Part shown: in pieces, positions 43,601 to 52,003 of the stretch
Position numbering within the stretch: the first letter of the stretch is position 1
Layout of the letters: the number at the start of each line of letters is the position of its first letter
The notes under the pieces: model-generated
Databases searched by the model: none
Seen by the model: only the letters and a program-made list of their open reading frames with translations
What the model was told of the DNA's origin: nothing
Assembly: GCA_020639115.1 (NCBI GenBank)
Contig: JACKHG010000015.1
Span: 48,376 to 112,375 of the forward strand
Length of the DNA: 64,000 nt
Reading direction: 5' to 3'
Origin: Phycisphaerales bacterium
GTDB lineage: Bacteria > Planctomycetota > Phycisphaerae > UBA1845
Position numbers and translations under genes: made by a program

Positions 43601-43762
43601 GCAGCGCGGTTGATTGAGCCAGAACGCAACCCCTGACGAAATCCCGCGCCCCTGGTCCATGGCGCCTGTTTTCCTGATTCTCGGCGGGATCGGCATGTCC
43701 AGCACTTCGCTGGGGCCACCATACCCGCAGCCAACGCCGATGCGCGACACCCCGCCTGGGGG

Positions 43763-43793
43763 CGCGTAAGGGCTGCCCGCCGCGACTCGGCGG
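43763..43793 (+). repeat. Single REP-like hairpin, copy 8
   Basis: GTAAGGGCTGCCCGCCGCGA: GTA head and a shortened GGGC/GCCC hairpin followed by CGCGACTCGGCGGAGG, the same 3' flank as in copies 1, 3 and 4. It is a diverged single unit upstream of the pseudogene at 42947-43600. Confidence 0.65.
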
Positions 43794-43874
43794 AGGAAAT
43801 GATGTCCAGCGCAGCCGCCGGCTCGGCTCTGCGGGAGGACTGGGTGACACCGCGTGGACGCTATACTGGCGGGC

Positions 43875-45065
43875 TATGACCGCCAAAGCGAAGACTGCAG
43901 TCCACGGGCAAGTTCGGCGAGGCGGGCGACGCAGCCGAACGGCGATGGCGTAATTACTCGAACGCGACTTCCTCGGCTCCAGTCCGAACGTCCAACTCTT
44001 CACGACCCGCACGGAACACACAAGGGCCACGCCGCCCAGATCGACCATCTGATCATCCATCGCTACGGCATGGCTATCGTCGAAAGCAAGAGCATCAGCG
44101 GTCGGGTGCAGACCACCCCGCACGGTGAGTGATCCGCTTCTGGGCGGCGCGGGCGCAAACAGGGCATGGCCTCCCCATCCAACAGGCGGAAGCAAAGCGC
44201 GACCCCGTTGGACCTGCTCGATGATCATGCCAGAGGTTGCTCGACATGTCCCTGCGCTCAGGTAGGGCAAGTGGTCTGGCGGTTGCCTGTCTATGCTGCT
44301 CGGCGATTTCGGATCACGGCATCATCACCGAGCCGCGGGGGCGAACCTGCTGGAGGTGATGAAGGCCGACTCAGATCTGCGACCGATTCATGAGGAGGCG
44401 ATGCGGCATGCCGTGTTCGCGGCTGACGTTGTGCTTGAAAGACCCCTGACTACGGGATGTACCGCATCAATGCGAAGGAGATGAAGCCGCCCCTACCGAC
44501 TTCCTGGTCAGTTGGCACACGCCGCTTCGCCCGGAAATGGAGAAAGCGGCGTACGAGGTGGCGGGCAGATGCCGTGACGTATCCCGCTACCGGTTGCCCG
44601 GCCCGCTCGATGGCTGGCGAACTGACTGTAACGGTCGAAAGCTCCGAACGGCGGGCGCGTTGGCCTGCAAGCACGCAGGTACGTCGGCAAGCGAGGCGTG
44701 CGGAGGGCAAAGCGGGTGAGCCGGGCAGCAAGGTGGGAAGCCAGCGGCAGCGCGTGGCGGCGCTAGCCCTGGAGCAAGCGCCAGCAGGGCGCGCTACGCA
44801 GCACCGGCGAACGGCAAGCCGGGGAGCAGCCAGCCAGCGAACGGTCAGCCAGCCCTGGTTGAGCTGGTGTGCCGGCACTGCGCGAGCGGGGACATCTACG
44901 TCACGCTGAATGGCTGGTACGTGGCTATTACTTCCCCGCGCGCGTGAGGGCAACACGCCGATCGACTACACTGCACAGCTCTGCGGCAAAGAAGGTGCCA
45001 TCGGCAAGTCCGCTCAATTTCTGACCGCGTCTGCATCACGGAGTGCGGTGCAGTGGCGCGTGCGG
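43875..45065 (+). pseudogene. Decayed NERD-domain nuclease with C-terminal zinc ribbon
   Basis: The pieces of a NERD (nuclease-related domain) protein lie in all three plus frames. MTAKAKTAVHGQ is the start. FGEAGDAAERRWRNY follows in another frame, then LLERDFLGSSPNVQLF. HKGHAAQIDHLIIHRYGMAI with VESKSISGRVQTTPHGE contains the Asp and the ExK of the restriction-like active site. Further on, LVCRHCASGDIYVTLNG and EGNTPIDYT with CGKEGAIGKS match a C-terminal zinc ribbon seen in such proteins. Several indels and stops (for example after GE near 44130) break the gene. Either it is a dead nuclease gene or the assembly has errors here. Confidence 0.72.
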
Positions 45066-45272
45066 GGTGTGAATCGAGCGAAAGACGAACGGTATTCACA
45101 TCGTCCAAACTCCGTCACCGTCCCAGTCCGTTTATGGTCCTGATACTGCTTTGTTGAGGTTGGCGGAAGCGGGTCTTCACGTCTTCCGCTACACCTATGC
45201 TTCGCAACAGGGACGAGTACTGGTCTTGTCAAAGCTTCAAAGCGGTCCAGTACGCACTGGCGACCGTTTGCA
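45066..45272. other. Short intergenic gap
   Basis: About 200 bases between the decayed NERD gene and the 3' end of the AAA_13 ATPase gene. It contains only short unsupported ORFs and no clear terminator. Confidence 0.4.
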
Positions 45273-47531
45273 TTAGGGCGGATCCATCGGCAGCGAGACG
45301 CGTTCAAAAAGGCCAAGTACATGGAGTATTTCGTTGTTTACGCGATCCGCGACAGTTGCCGTTACTGCATCCTGACCGAAAAATCGCCTGATCTTATCTG
45401 TATGGCCTTCTCCCTGATCTGGATACTTGAAAACGAGATACATCTCAAGAAATCTTCGGACATTATTGGGGAAATGGTAAAAATCATTTGCGTCTGTAAT
45501 TGCTGACAAATCTGCCGTTGCGCATCGGTAGATCTGCTGAAACAGATGGTGAAACTCCGTGACATAGTGCTTGAGGTACTCGGGCATGGCGACGATGCTA
45601 CTGCTATTCCCCTTCCGCTCAACCAGCAAGAAGCACCTCTGCTTCTCCTTAGCTGGAGGCAAGCGGTAGAGGTATTTTAGGAACGATAAGTTGTGCGTTG
45701 AGATGATTAGCTGCTGGCATCGCGGGGATTCCGCGATGTGCGTTCTAATGAGGCTATAGACGAAGAACGCATGATTGTCATCCAAGTTGGAAGCCGGATC
45801 ATCGATCCAGACGATTAGCGGTTTACCGGATGTGTCAGTGTCGTCCAAGCGGGCCAAAAAATAGCAAAACGCGATAAGGCTTCGCTCTCCTTCGCTTAGA
45901 TGGTGCGCTATCTTCGCGTCCCGCCTGATTTCAAATCGATATTGCCCTTCGGTGTCGTCATCAGCGGGAATCGCCTCCAACCGAAGTGATCGATGACCAA
46001 AATCGTGATTTAGATACTGATTGACCTTCTCGGCTCCGTTTCGTTCGTCGCGAAGTTTGCTTCTTAGCTCTGCGATCACTCTCTCTGCATCTGCTACGGC
46101 CTGCTTTGCGTCGGCGAACTCGCCTTCCTTTGCCTTCATGGCATTTTCGAGCCGATTGACCTCCTTCTGCTTATTCACATAGTCAATCGTCGCAAGAAAA
46201 CTCGAGACCTCGGCCTGTCGCAAAACTCGGCGTGAAGTGCTTTGCCTTTTAGATAGAGATTTCGTGAAGGCGTTGTTCTTGGAGCGGAGTGTTTCGTACG
46301 CCTTGCAGATCTCGTTGTGCGAGGATTGTGGGGCGCTAATGTCAGGCAGAGGGATAGGGGAAAAGATAGACGCCAGTCGTTGCTCGGCGCTCTCGCGAAG
46401 CCTCTTGAGTGAGCGAACATAGTCGGCAATGAAGGCCCTGGCGTTTTTCTTTAAGTCCTCGACTTGGTCAGCGAAGGCATCGTAGAAGGACTTGGAATCA
46501 AACTGCAAGAGACTGCTTGCCTTGCTAATCTCCTCGTCGATAGATTTCATCAAGTTCTGGAGTGCAACACGGAGAGCCTCCGATTCTTCACTGAAGTGCT
46601 TATCTAGCCGATCCCATAGGTCGGCGGGCAAGGCGTTGCCGCAAAATCCACAAGTTATCCGTTTGCCCTCGTGGAGCATCTTGCCTTGTCGCACCCATTC
46701 CTGCAATAGCACGTCATCAAGGAGAGTTTGCAGCGGAACAGTTGGTTTAATTGTGCGGCCCAGCAGGTCGGTAGCTTGAGCCAGGAGCGTGTCCCAGGCG
46801 AGCGCCGGTGGCGTCGTTTCTGGAATCTCCGGTTTTGATCTCTCGTTCAACACCTGCTCGTGAGCCAAGACGTCGGCTTTTGTTGGGCATACGTAGGTGT
46901 CGGCCAGCACCTTTTCTATGTCAGGACGTATCTTTCGTATCGTGTAGTTGACGTCTTCGTATCTTGTCGTGTTGTTCTTGATTTCCTTTGCTTTTCCTAT
47001 TAGGAGATTCTCTAGTGAGTGTTGAGCACGTTCGTGAGCGGAGCGCGCGCTGAGCATCGCCTTCTGGCGCATCGCGACGGCGGCGTGAAGACTGCCCGGA
47101 GTGCCTTCGCTCCCGAGCTCCCTTTCTTTCTTTGATAATGCGTCCACAACATCGGCATTGTCTTCACCGAGGACTGCAAACGCTGCGATGTTGTCGTCTT
47201 CGTTGTGAAAAACAGCCAGGTTCTCGCGGACGAAATCTTCGTTAAAGACGCGTACGACGAGAGGGTGATTGGTAACCGACGTGTGCACAATGGTGCTGCC
47301 GTCTTGTAGGGCGATCGCATACTCAGGAGCACCATACTTATCTGAAATAGTCCCTGTTTCGAGTGAGCGGAGGATGCGTGACAGTGTCGTCTTCCCAGAG
47401 TAATTTCGGCCGAATATGACATTTAGTTTCTTGAACCTGAGTGGCGTGTTGTCGCTGTCCTTCACGGAGCGATCCCAGTCAAAGTCCTGGAACACGGCGA
47501 GGTTTTTTATTTTCGCAATGCTTGCGAGCAT
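45273..47531 (-). CDS. AAA_13 ATPase, PrrC/RloC-like (possible anticodon nuclease)
   Basis: This is a 752-residue SMC/ABC-type ATPase. Walker A GRNYSGKTTLSR is at residues 41-52. A CGFC motif near 292 lies in ITCGFCGNALPADLW, as in the zinc-hook region of RloC-type proteins. Long coiled coils cover about 310-520. The ABC signature HLSEGERSLIAFCYFLARLD and Walker B LIVWIDDPASNLDD are near 550-590, then the H-loop IISTHNL. The C-terminus has NNVRRFLEMYL and later NNEILH, an R-x3-E then His pattern that could correspond to the PrrC/RloC RNase triad. The start is ATG 47531 with GGGAGGTT six bases upstream. The gene is more AT-rich than its neighbours. Confidence 0.85.
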   Translation of the reverse strand: MLASIAKIKNLAVFQDFDWDRSVKDSDNTPLRFKKLNVIFGRNYSGKTTLSRILRSLETGTISDKYGAPEYAIALQDGSTIVHTSVTNHPLVVRVFNEDFVRENLAVFHNEDDNIAAFAVLGEDNADVVDALSKKERELGSEGTPGSLHAAVAMRQKAMLSARSAHERAQHSLENLLIGKAKEIKNNTTRYEDVNYTIRKIRPDIEKVLADTYVCPTKADVLAHEQVLNERSKPEIPETTPPALAWDTLLAQATDLLGRTIKPTVPLQTLLDDVLLQEWVRQGKMLHEGKRITCGFCGNALPADLWDRLDKHFSEESEALRVALQNLMKSIDEEISKASSLLQFDSKSFYDAFADQVEDLKKNARAFIADYVRSLKRLRESAEQRLASIFSPIPLPDISAPQSSHNEICKAYETLRSKNNAFTKSLSKRQSTSRRVLRQAEVSSFLATIDYVNKQKEVNRLENAMKAKEGEFADAKQAVADAERVIAELRSKLRDERNGAEKVNQYLNHDFGHRSLRLEAIPADDDTEGQYRFEIRRDAKIAHHLSEGERSLIAFCYFLARLDDTDTSGKPLIVWIDDPASNLDDNHAFFVYSLIRTHIAESPRCQQLIISTHNLSFLKYLYRLPPAKEKQRCFLLVERKGNSSSIVAMPEYLKHYVTEFHHLFQQIYRCATADLSAITDANDFYHFPNNVRRFLEMYLVFKYPDQGEGHTDKIRRFFGQDAVTATVADRVNNEILHVLGLFERVSLPMDPP

Positions 47532-48001
47532 CAGAGAACCTCCCATTTGCCAGCGTAGGACTCATAGAGGATTTGCCAAATATGCAGTTGCTTCTTGGGT
47601 CTGGCGATCAAGTCCTCCTGCTGGGAATCTATCGCATCTTCTCCATGAAACAGCTCACGTCGACTGCAATTGCGGCGGTGTTCATGGATGCGGGGTTGCT
47701 TAGAGTGATGGAGTTTTTGGTATTGCGACAGGGTAAGTGGGGATGTATGACGACGCTTGCGAAACTGCGTCTGCGGATTTTGGTGCTCCTGTTCGAGTGA
47801 TGGTGAGAAGGAATCGCTCCGCCAGTCCTGCTTGAGCACTGCGTCGTCGATGAACTTGGCAGTGCGCGTGCCGATCTCGCCTATTCGCCCAGAGCGGCCC
47901 TCGTAGCTCTTCGGCGCGAACCTAGTGATGCTGGAATAGTGGGTAACGTATTGCTTGCCGAACAAGATCAGTTCGCGAACCGTCATCGTCTGGGCATCCA
48001 T
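47531..48001 (-). CDS. Small ORF translationally coupled to the AAA_13 ATPase
   Basis: This is a 156-residue ORF starting MDAQTMTVRELILFGKQYVT (ATG 48001, or ATG 47986). Its TGA overlaps the ATPase start (TGATG), so the two would be translated together. The N-terminal 50 residues (GRIGEIGTRTAKFIDDAV) and the C-terminal 30 (KKQLHIWQILYESYAGKWEV) look like real protein. The middle is rich in His, Gln and Arg and could be a frameshifted stretch. No family was recognised. Given its position, it may be an accessory or regulatory partner of the ATPase. Confidence 0.55.
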   Translation of the reverse strand: MDAQTMTVRELILFGKQYVTHYSSITRFAPKSYEGRSGRIGEIGTRTAKFIDDAVLKQDWRSDSFSPSLEQEHQNPQTQFRKRRHTSPLTLSQYQKLHHSKQPRIHEHRRNCSRRELFHGEDAIDSQQEDLIARPKKQLHIWQILYESYAGKWEVL

Positions 48002-48154
48002 GGGATGACGCCCTGCAGGCAGCCTATCGTCGCGGCGAATTGCTGCGGCCACAGTTGGCAGCCAGCTTCCGCCGCAAGTGGACCACGGTTCCCGACCAGG
48101 GAACGACGAGCATAGCAGGGCGGCGATCCGGCTTCAACCAGAGGCGGGAAGACC

Positions 48155-49633
48155 CTACGCCTCCCCTTGCGGCGCGCGGAGCTTGCGTTTGAGCACCTTG
48201 CCGATGGGGCTGCGGGGGAGATCCTGGACGATGTGGATCTGGCGGGGGACCTTGTAGCCGGCGAGGTGCTGGCGGGCGAGGGTGCGGAGTTCGAGCTCGG
48301 TGACCGTGGCGTCGGGGAGGGGGATGACGTAGGCGACGGCGACCTCGCCGCGGCTGGCGTCGGGTACGCCGATGACCGCTGCCTCGGCGACCGCGGGGTG
48401 CTGCTCGAGGACGTCCTCGATCTCGCGCGGGTGGACGTTCTCGCCGCCGATGATGATCAGCTCCTTCAGGCGGCCGGTGATGGTGATGAAGCCGTCGGCG
48501 TCCACGCAGCCACCGTCGCCCGTGCGGAACCAGCCATCCGGCGTGATCGCGGCGCGGGTGTCGTCGGGCCGCTGGAAATAACCCTTCATCACGTTCGGAC
48601 CCTTGACCCAGATCTCGCCCTCGGCGCCGACGGGGACGTCGCGGCCCGCGGGGTCCACGATCCGCGCGAGCACGTTCTTGACCGGGCGGCCGATCGAGCC
48701 GCGTTTGCGCGCCTCCGGGATTTCCAGCATGCAGACCGGCGACGTCTCGGTGAGGCCGTAGCCCTGGAGCAGCTCCACGCCGAAGCGGTCGCGGAACTCG
48801 TCGAAGACCGCGTCGGGCAGGGGCTCGCCTCCGCTGACCGCGAGGTAGACGCTGCGCATGCACCCGTCGAACTCGGGCTTGAGGCGCAGCAACGCCCGGT
48901 ACATGCTGGGAATCGCCATGAGGATGGAGATTTTGTGCTCCTGGACGGCCCGGGCGACGGCGGCTGGCTGGAAGCGGGGCACGCAGTAGACGCTGGCGCC
49001 GAGTGCGACGGGGGCGATGACGTTGGCGAGCAGTCCGAAAATGTGAAACGGCGGCAGGCAGTTGAGGAAGTTGTGGTCCGGCTGCATGTGCGCGGTCTCG
49101 ATGCAGTCGCGGCAGTTGCTGGTGAGGTTGCGTTGGGTGAGTTCGACGCCCTTGGGTTCCGCCGAGGTGCCGGAGGTGAAGAGGAGGACGGCTGTATCGT
49201 CGGGGTCGACCGTGGGCGGCGGCGGCGTGGAGCGGAGCAGCGCCCCAAAGATGCGCCGCTTCATGTTGAGGTCTTCGAGGAAGACGGTGGTCGCGGGCAG
49301 CGCTCCGGCGAGTTCGGCGAAGTGGCGGATGGTGAAAACCGTGTCGAGCCCAGCCACGCGTACGAGGCGGGCGAGTTCTGCCGGCGAGAGCAAAAAATTG
49401 AGCGGGACCGCGACGCGGCGGGCCCAGAGCGTGCCGAAAAGACAGCCACTGAACGCGCCGCTCGCGGGCAGCAGCAGGCCGACGCGCTCGGCTTGCGTGC
49501 GGCGCGTGATCTCGTCACGGATCACGCGGGCGAACGCGCGCAGGCGGCGGTAATTGAGCGTCGCGACGGGGTCGGATACCGCGATGACCCGGCTGCGGCG
49601 CCGGGCCGCGTCGAGCAGCAGCTCCACGAGCAT
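48155..49633 (-). CDS. AMP-binding acyl-CoA/acyl-ACP synthetase-like ligase
   Basis: This is a 492-residue ANL-superfamily enzyme that activates a carboxylic acid as the acyl-adenylate. The P-loop motif is LLFTSGTSAEPKGVELTQRN, followed by YGLTETSP, then GWFRTGDGG with the adenine/ribose-binding Asp, the hinge GRLKELIIIGGENVHP and the catalytic Lys near the C-terminus (PIGKVLKRKL). The start is ATG 49633; upstream in-frame sequence is not protein-like. It stands alone, so the substrate cannot be inferred. Confidence 0.93.
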   Translation of the reverse strand: MLVELLLDAARRRSRVIAVSDPVATLNYRRLRAFARVIRDEITRRTQAERVGLLLPASGAFSGCLFGTLWARRVAVPLNFLLSPAELARLVRVAGLDTVFTIRHFAELAGALPATTVFLEDLNMKRRIFGALLRSTPPPPTVDPDDTAVLLFTSGTSAEPKGVELTQRNLTSNCRDCIETAHMQPDHNFLNCLPPFHIFGLLANVIAPVALGASVYCVPRFQPAAVARAVQEHKISILMAIPSMYRALLRLKPEFDGCMRSVYLAVSGGEPLPDAVFDEFRDRFGVELLQGYGLTETSPVCMLEIPEARKRGSIGRPVKNVLARIVDPAGRDVPVGAEGEIWVKGPNVMKGYFQRPDDTRAAITPDGWFRTGDGGCVDADGFITITGRLKELIIIGGENVHPREIEDVLEQHPAVAEAAVIGVPDASRGEVAVAYVIPLPDATVTELELRTLARQHLAGYKVPRQIHIVQDLPRSPIGKVLKRKLRAPQGEA

Positions 49634-49771
49634 GGTGATGCGTCTCCGGTTGCGGTAACGGCGGGAAAAAACGGCGTCCGCGGACGCGGGCAGGATAAAG
49701 GTTGCAGGCGCGGGTGTCCACGACGATGATCGGACGTCAAGCGCCAGGAGGAGCGCGGAAGGGATCGAACT

Positions 49772-50572
49772 ATGCGCATGCGGGTTTCGCGATGGATGGC
49801 GGGCACGATGCTTGCCGGACTGGGGATCACGGCGGGGATGATGGCGGGTTGCGGCGGGCCGGGTGCCCGCGCGCAGCAGCAGCTCGGCGAGGCACAGCTC
49901 GCGGCGGCTGCTGGCCATTACAGCCGGGCCGAACAGCTCGTCGATCCGGTGATCCGGGCGCACGGGGGGCGGAAGGAACTCGCCGCGGCCTACTACGTGC
50001 GCAGCCAGTGCCGGATCCGCGCCGGGCAGCGCGACGCGGCGCGGCAGGACCTGGACATGGCGCTGCGGCTCAAGCCGGATGCGGACCTGCGTGCCCAGAT
50101 CGAGGCTCAGCTTGGGAATCTGGCATTTGACGAGGACGCCTATCCGACGGCGAGCCTGATGTACGCCCGGGCGGTGGGGCGTCTGCCGCATCTTCCGCCG
50201 ACGGACCGGATCATGCTGCAGTACGGGGTGGCGCTGCAGCGCAGCGGGCAGTTCGACGCGGCGCGGCGGGTGTACGCGGAGCTGATTCACGATTTTCGTG
50301 GCTCGCCGCACGCGGGCACGGCGGCCGTCAAGCAGTCGTGGGGCGAGAACTACTTTGCGATTCAGTGTGGTGCGTTCAGCCGGCCGTCGTCGGCGCAGGA
50401 GTTGGTGGGGGCGCTGCGGGCCCGCGGGCTGAACGCGGAGATATCGACCGAGGTGCGTGGCTCGAGTCGCCTGTCGGTGGTGCGGGTGGGCCGGTTCCCG
50501 ACCTATGCGGACGCAGCTCGGCTGCTGGCCCGCGTGCGCGGCGTCGCGTCCGACGCGTTCATCGTTCCGTAG
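49772..50572 (+). CDS. TPR and SPOR-domain lipoprotein
   Basis: This is a 266-residue lipoprotein with a lipobox at MMAGC (Cys27). TPR-like helices cover residues 40-185 (GHYSRAEQLVDPVIRAHGGR, YYVRSQCRIRAGQRDAARQD). A C-terminal SPOR domain covers about 195-266 (YFAIQCGAFSRPSSAQELVG, then RLSVVRVGRFPTYADAARLL). SPOR domains bind denuded peptidoglycan glycans, so the protein is probably a cell-envelope or division-site factor. It is divergent from the AMP-binding ligase. Confidence 0.9.
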   Translation: MRMRVSRWMAGTMLAGLGITAGMMAGCGGPGARAQQQLGEAQLAAAAGHYSRAEQLVDPVIRAHGGRKELAAAYYVRSQCRIRAGQRDAARQDLDMALRLKPDADLRAQIEAQLGNLAFDEDAYPTASLMYARAVGRLPHLPPTDRIMLQYGVALQRSGQFDAARRVYAELIHDFRGSPHAGTAAVKQSWGENYFAIQCGAFSRPSSAQELVGALRARGLNAEISTEVRGSSRLSVVRVGRFPTYADAARLLARVRGVASDAFIVP

Positions 50573-50776
50573 GTGTGATCGTCGAGCGGCGGTGATTGCC
50601 CGCGGGGCGATAATCGCGCGGATCCCCGTAACAGCATGCTGGGGCGGGTCGGCGGGTGCGCGCCCGCGATTTTCAGCATGATCCCGGCGGTTTGGGGGGT
50701 AAGACGCACGCGCCCGCCCGCCGATACACCACTACGAGGCTGAACGGATTCAACCTGCGATCGAGGAGTGAAGACC

Positions 50777-51979
50777 ATGAAGGGACGCACGCCCGACAGA
50801 CCGGCACGCAAGGCGCAGGATGCGGCATCGGCTGACATCGTCGCCAGCGTGCGCGCGCACTTCGCAGCGCAGCGGAGTCTGCGCAAGGGGCTGTGCCTGC
50901 TCAGCGCCGGGGTGTTCGCCGAGGCGGTGAAGGAGCTGTCAGCCGCGGTGCGCACGAACGCGCGGAGCGTGGACCTGTCGGCGCATCTGGTGCAGGCGCT
51001 CGCAGCGAGCGGTCGTGCGGGCGAGGCGGCGGAGGCGGCGGCGGATCACCAGGCGGCCCATCCGCGCGACGTCGCGGGCATCGTCCGCTTGGCGCTCGCG
51101 CAGTGGAAGGGTGATGACGCCGCGCAGGCGGTGCAGACGCTGCGCGCGGGCGTCGCGGACCATCCGGAGAGCGCGGAGCTGCACTTCCAGTTGGGGACGC
51201 TGCTCGCGGCGCTGGATCAGGAGGAGGAGGCGGAGCTGCGTTTCGTGCAGGCGATCACGATCGACAAGCAGCACGCGGACGCGCTGGTGGCGTTGGGATT
51301 GACCAAGGCGGCGCGGCGGGAGATCGGCGAGGCGTTGCGTTACCTGCACGATGCCCAGCGGCTGCGGCCGGGCGATGCGCGGATCGCGCTGCTGCTGGCC
51401 CAGGCGGCGCAGGCGGCTGAGGCTGCGGGACTGCACCGGCCGCTGCCGGTGGAGATGCCCACGGCGGAGACGATCCTGGAGCACGAGGCGTGGGCGCACC
51501 TGAGCCGGCTGATCGAACGCGAGCCCGAGTTCGTCGAGGCGTTTTTGGCGCTCGATCCGGAGGAGGTGGAGCCGACGGTGTTCGAGCTGCTGGCGTTGAG
51601 TCTGCAGCAGGCCATCGGGCGCAGTCCGCGGTTCGCGGCGTTGCACTACCTGCGCAGCCGGGTGCTGGAGCGGTTGGGGCGGTCGGACGAGGCGATCGCG
51701 GAGGCGGAGTCGGCGGTGGATATCGATCCGCGGTACGTGCAGGCGTTGATTCTGCTGGCAAACCTGTACGGGCAGACCGACCGGTGTGCGGACGCGCGGC
51801 GGCGGCTGGAGGAGACGGTGGCGTTGGGGGTGGAGTACGCCGACGCGTACTATCTCTTGGGGAATCTCTATCGGGACGACGGCCAGGTGCAGCGGGCGCG
51901 GTGGGCGTACGAGCAGGCCTTGCGCGTGAACCATGGCTATACGGCTGCCCGGCAGGCACTGGCTGCCCTGGCGGCATGA
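50777..51979 (+). CDS. TPR-repeat protein
   Basis: This is a 400-residue soluble protein built mostly of TPR units (AGVFAEAVKELSAAVRTNAR, LGTLLAALDQEEEAELRFVQ, LGRSDEAIAEAESAVDIDPR, LLGNLYRDDGQVQRARWAYE). The start is ATG 50777 with GAGGAG about eight bases upstream; the GTG at 50768 overlaps that site. It is followed 24 bases later by a larger TPR gene, so the two are probably one operon and may form a complex. The partner is unknown. Confidence 0.88.
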   Translation: MKGRTPDRPARKAQDAASADIVASVRAHFAAQRSLRKGLCLLSAGVFAEAVKELSAAVRTNARSVDLSAHLVQALAASGRAGEAAEAAADHQAAHPRDVAGIVRLALAQWKGDDAAQAVQTLRAGVADHPESAELHFQLGTLLAALDQEEEAELRFVQAITIDKQHADALVALGLTKAARREIGEALRYLHDAQRLRPGDARIALLLAQAAQAAEAAGLHRPLPVEMPTAETILEHEAWAHLSRLIEREPEFVEAFLALDPEEVEPTVFELLALSLQQAIGRSPRFAALHYLRSRVLERLGRSDEAIAEAESAVDIDPRYVQALILLANLYGQTDRCADARRRLEETVALGVEYADAYYLLGNLYRDDGQVQRARWAYEQALRVNHGYTAARQALAALAA

Positions 51980-52003
51980 TCTGCGTGGGAACTGGGGGGC
52001 GGA

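Noticed and set aside
38900..43800. Integron cassette array with attC sites
   Set aside because: The region has the cassette look, but the repeats lack GTTRRRY/RYYYAAC core sites and are two small hairpins each. No integron integrase is seen. REP/REPIN explains them better.
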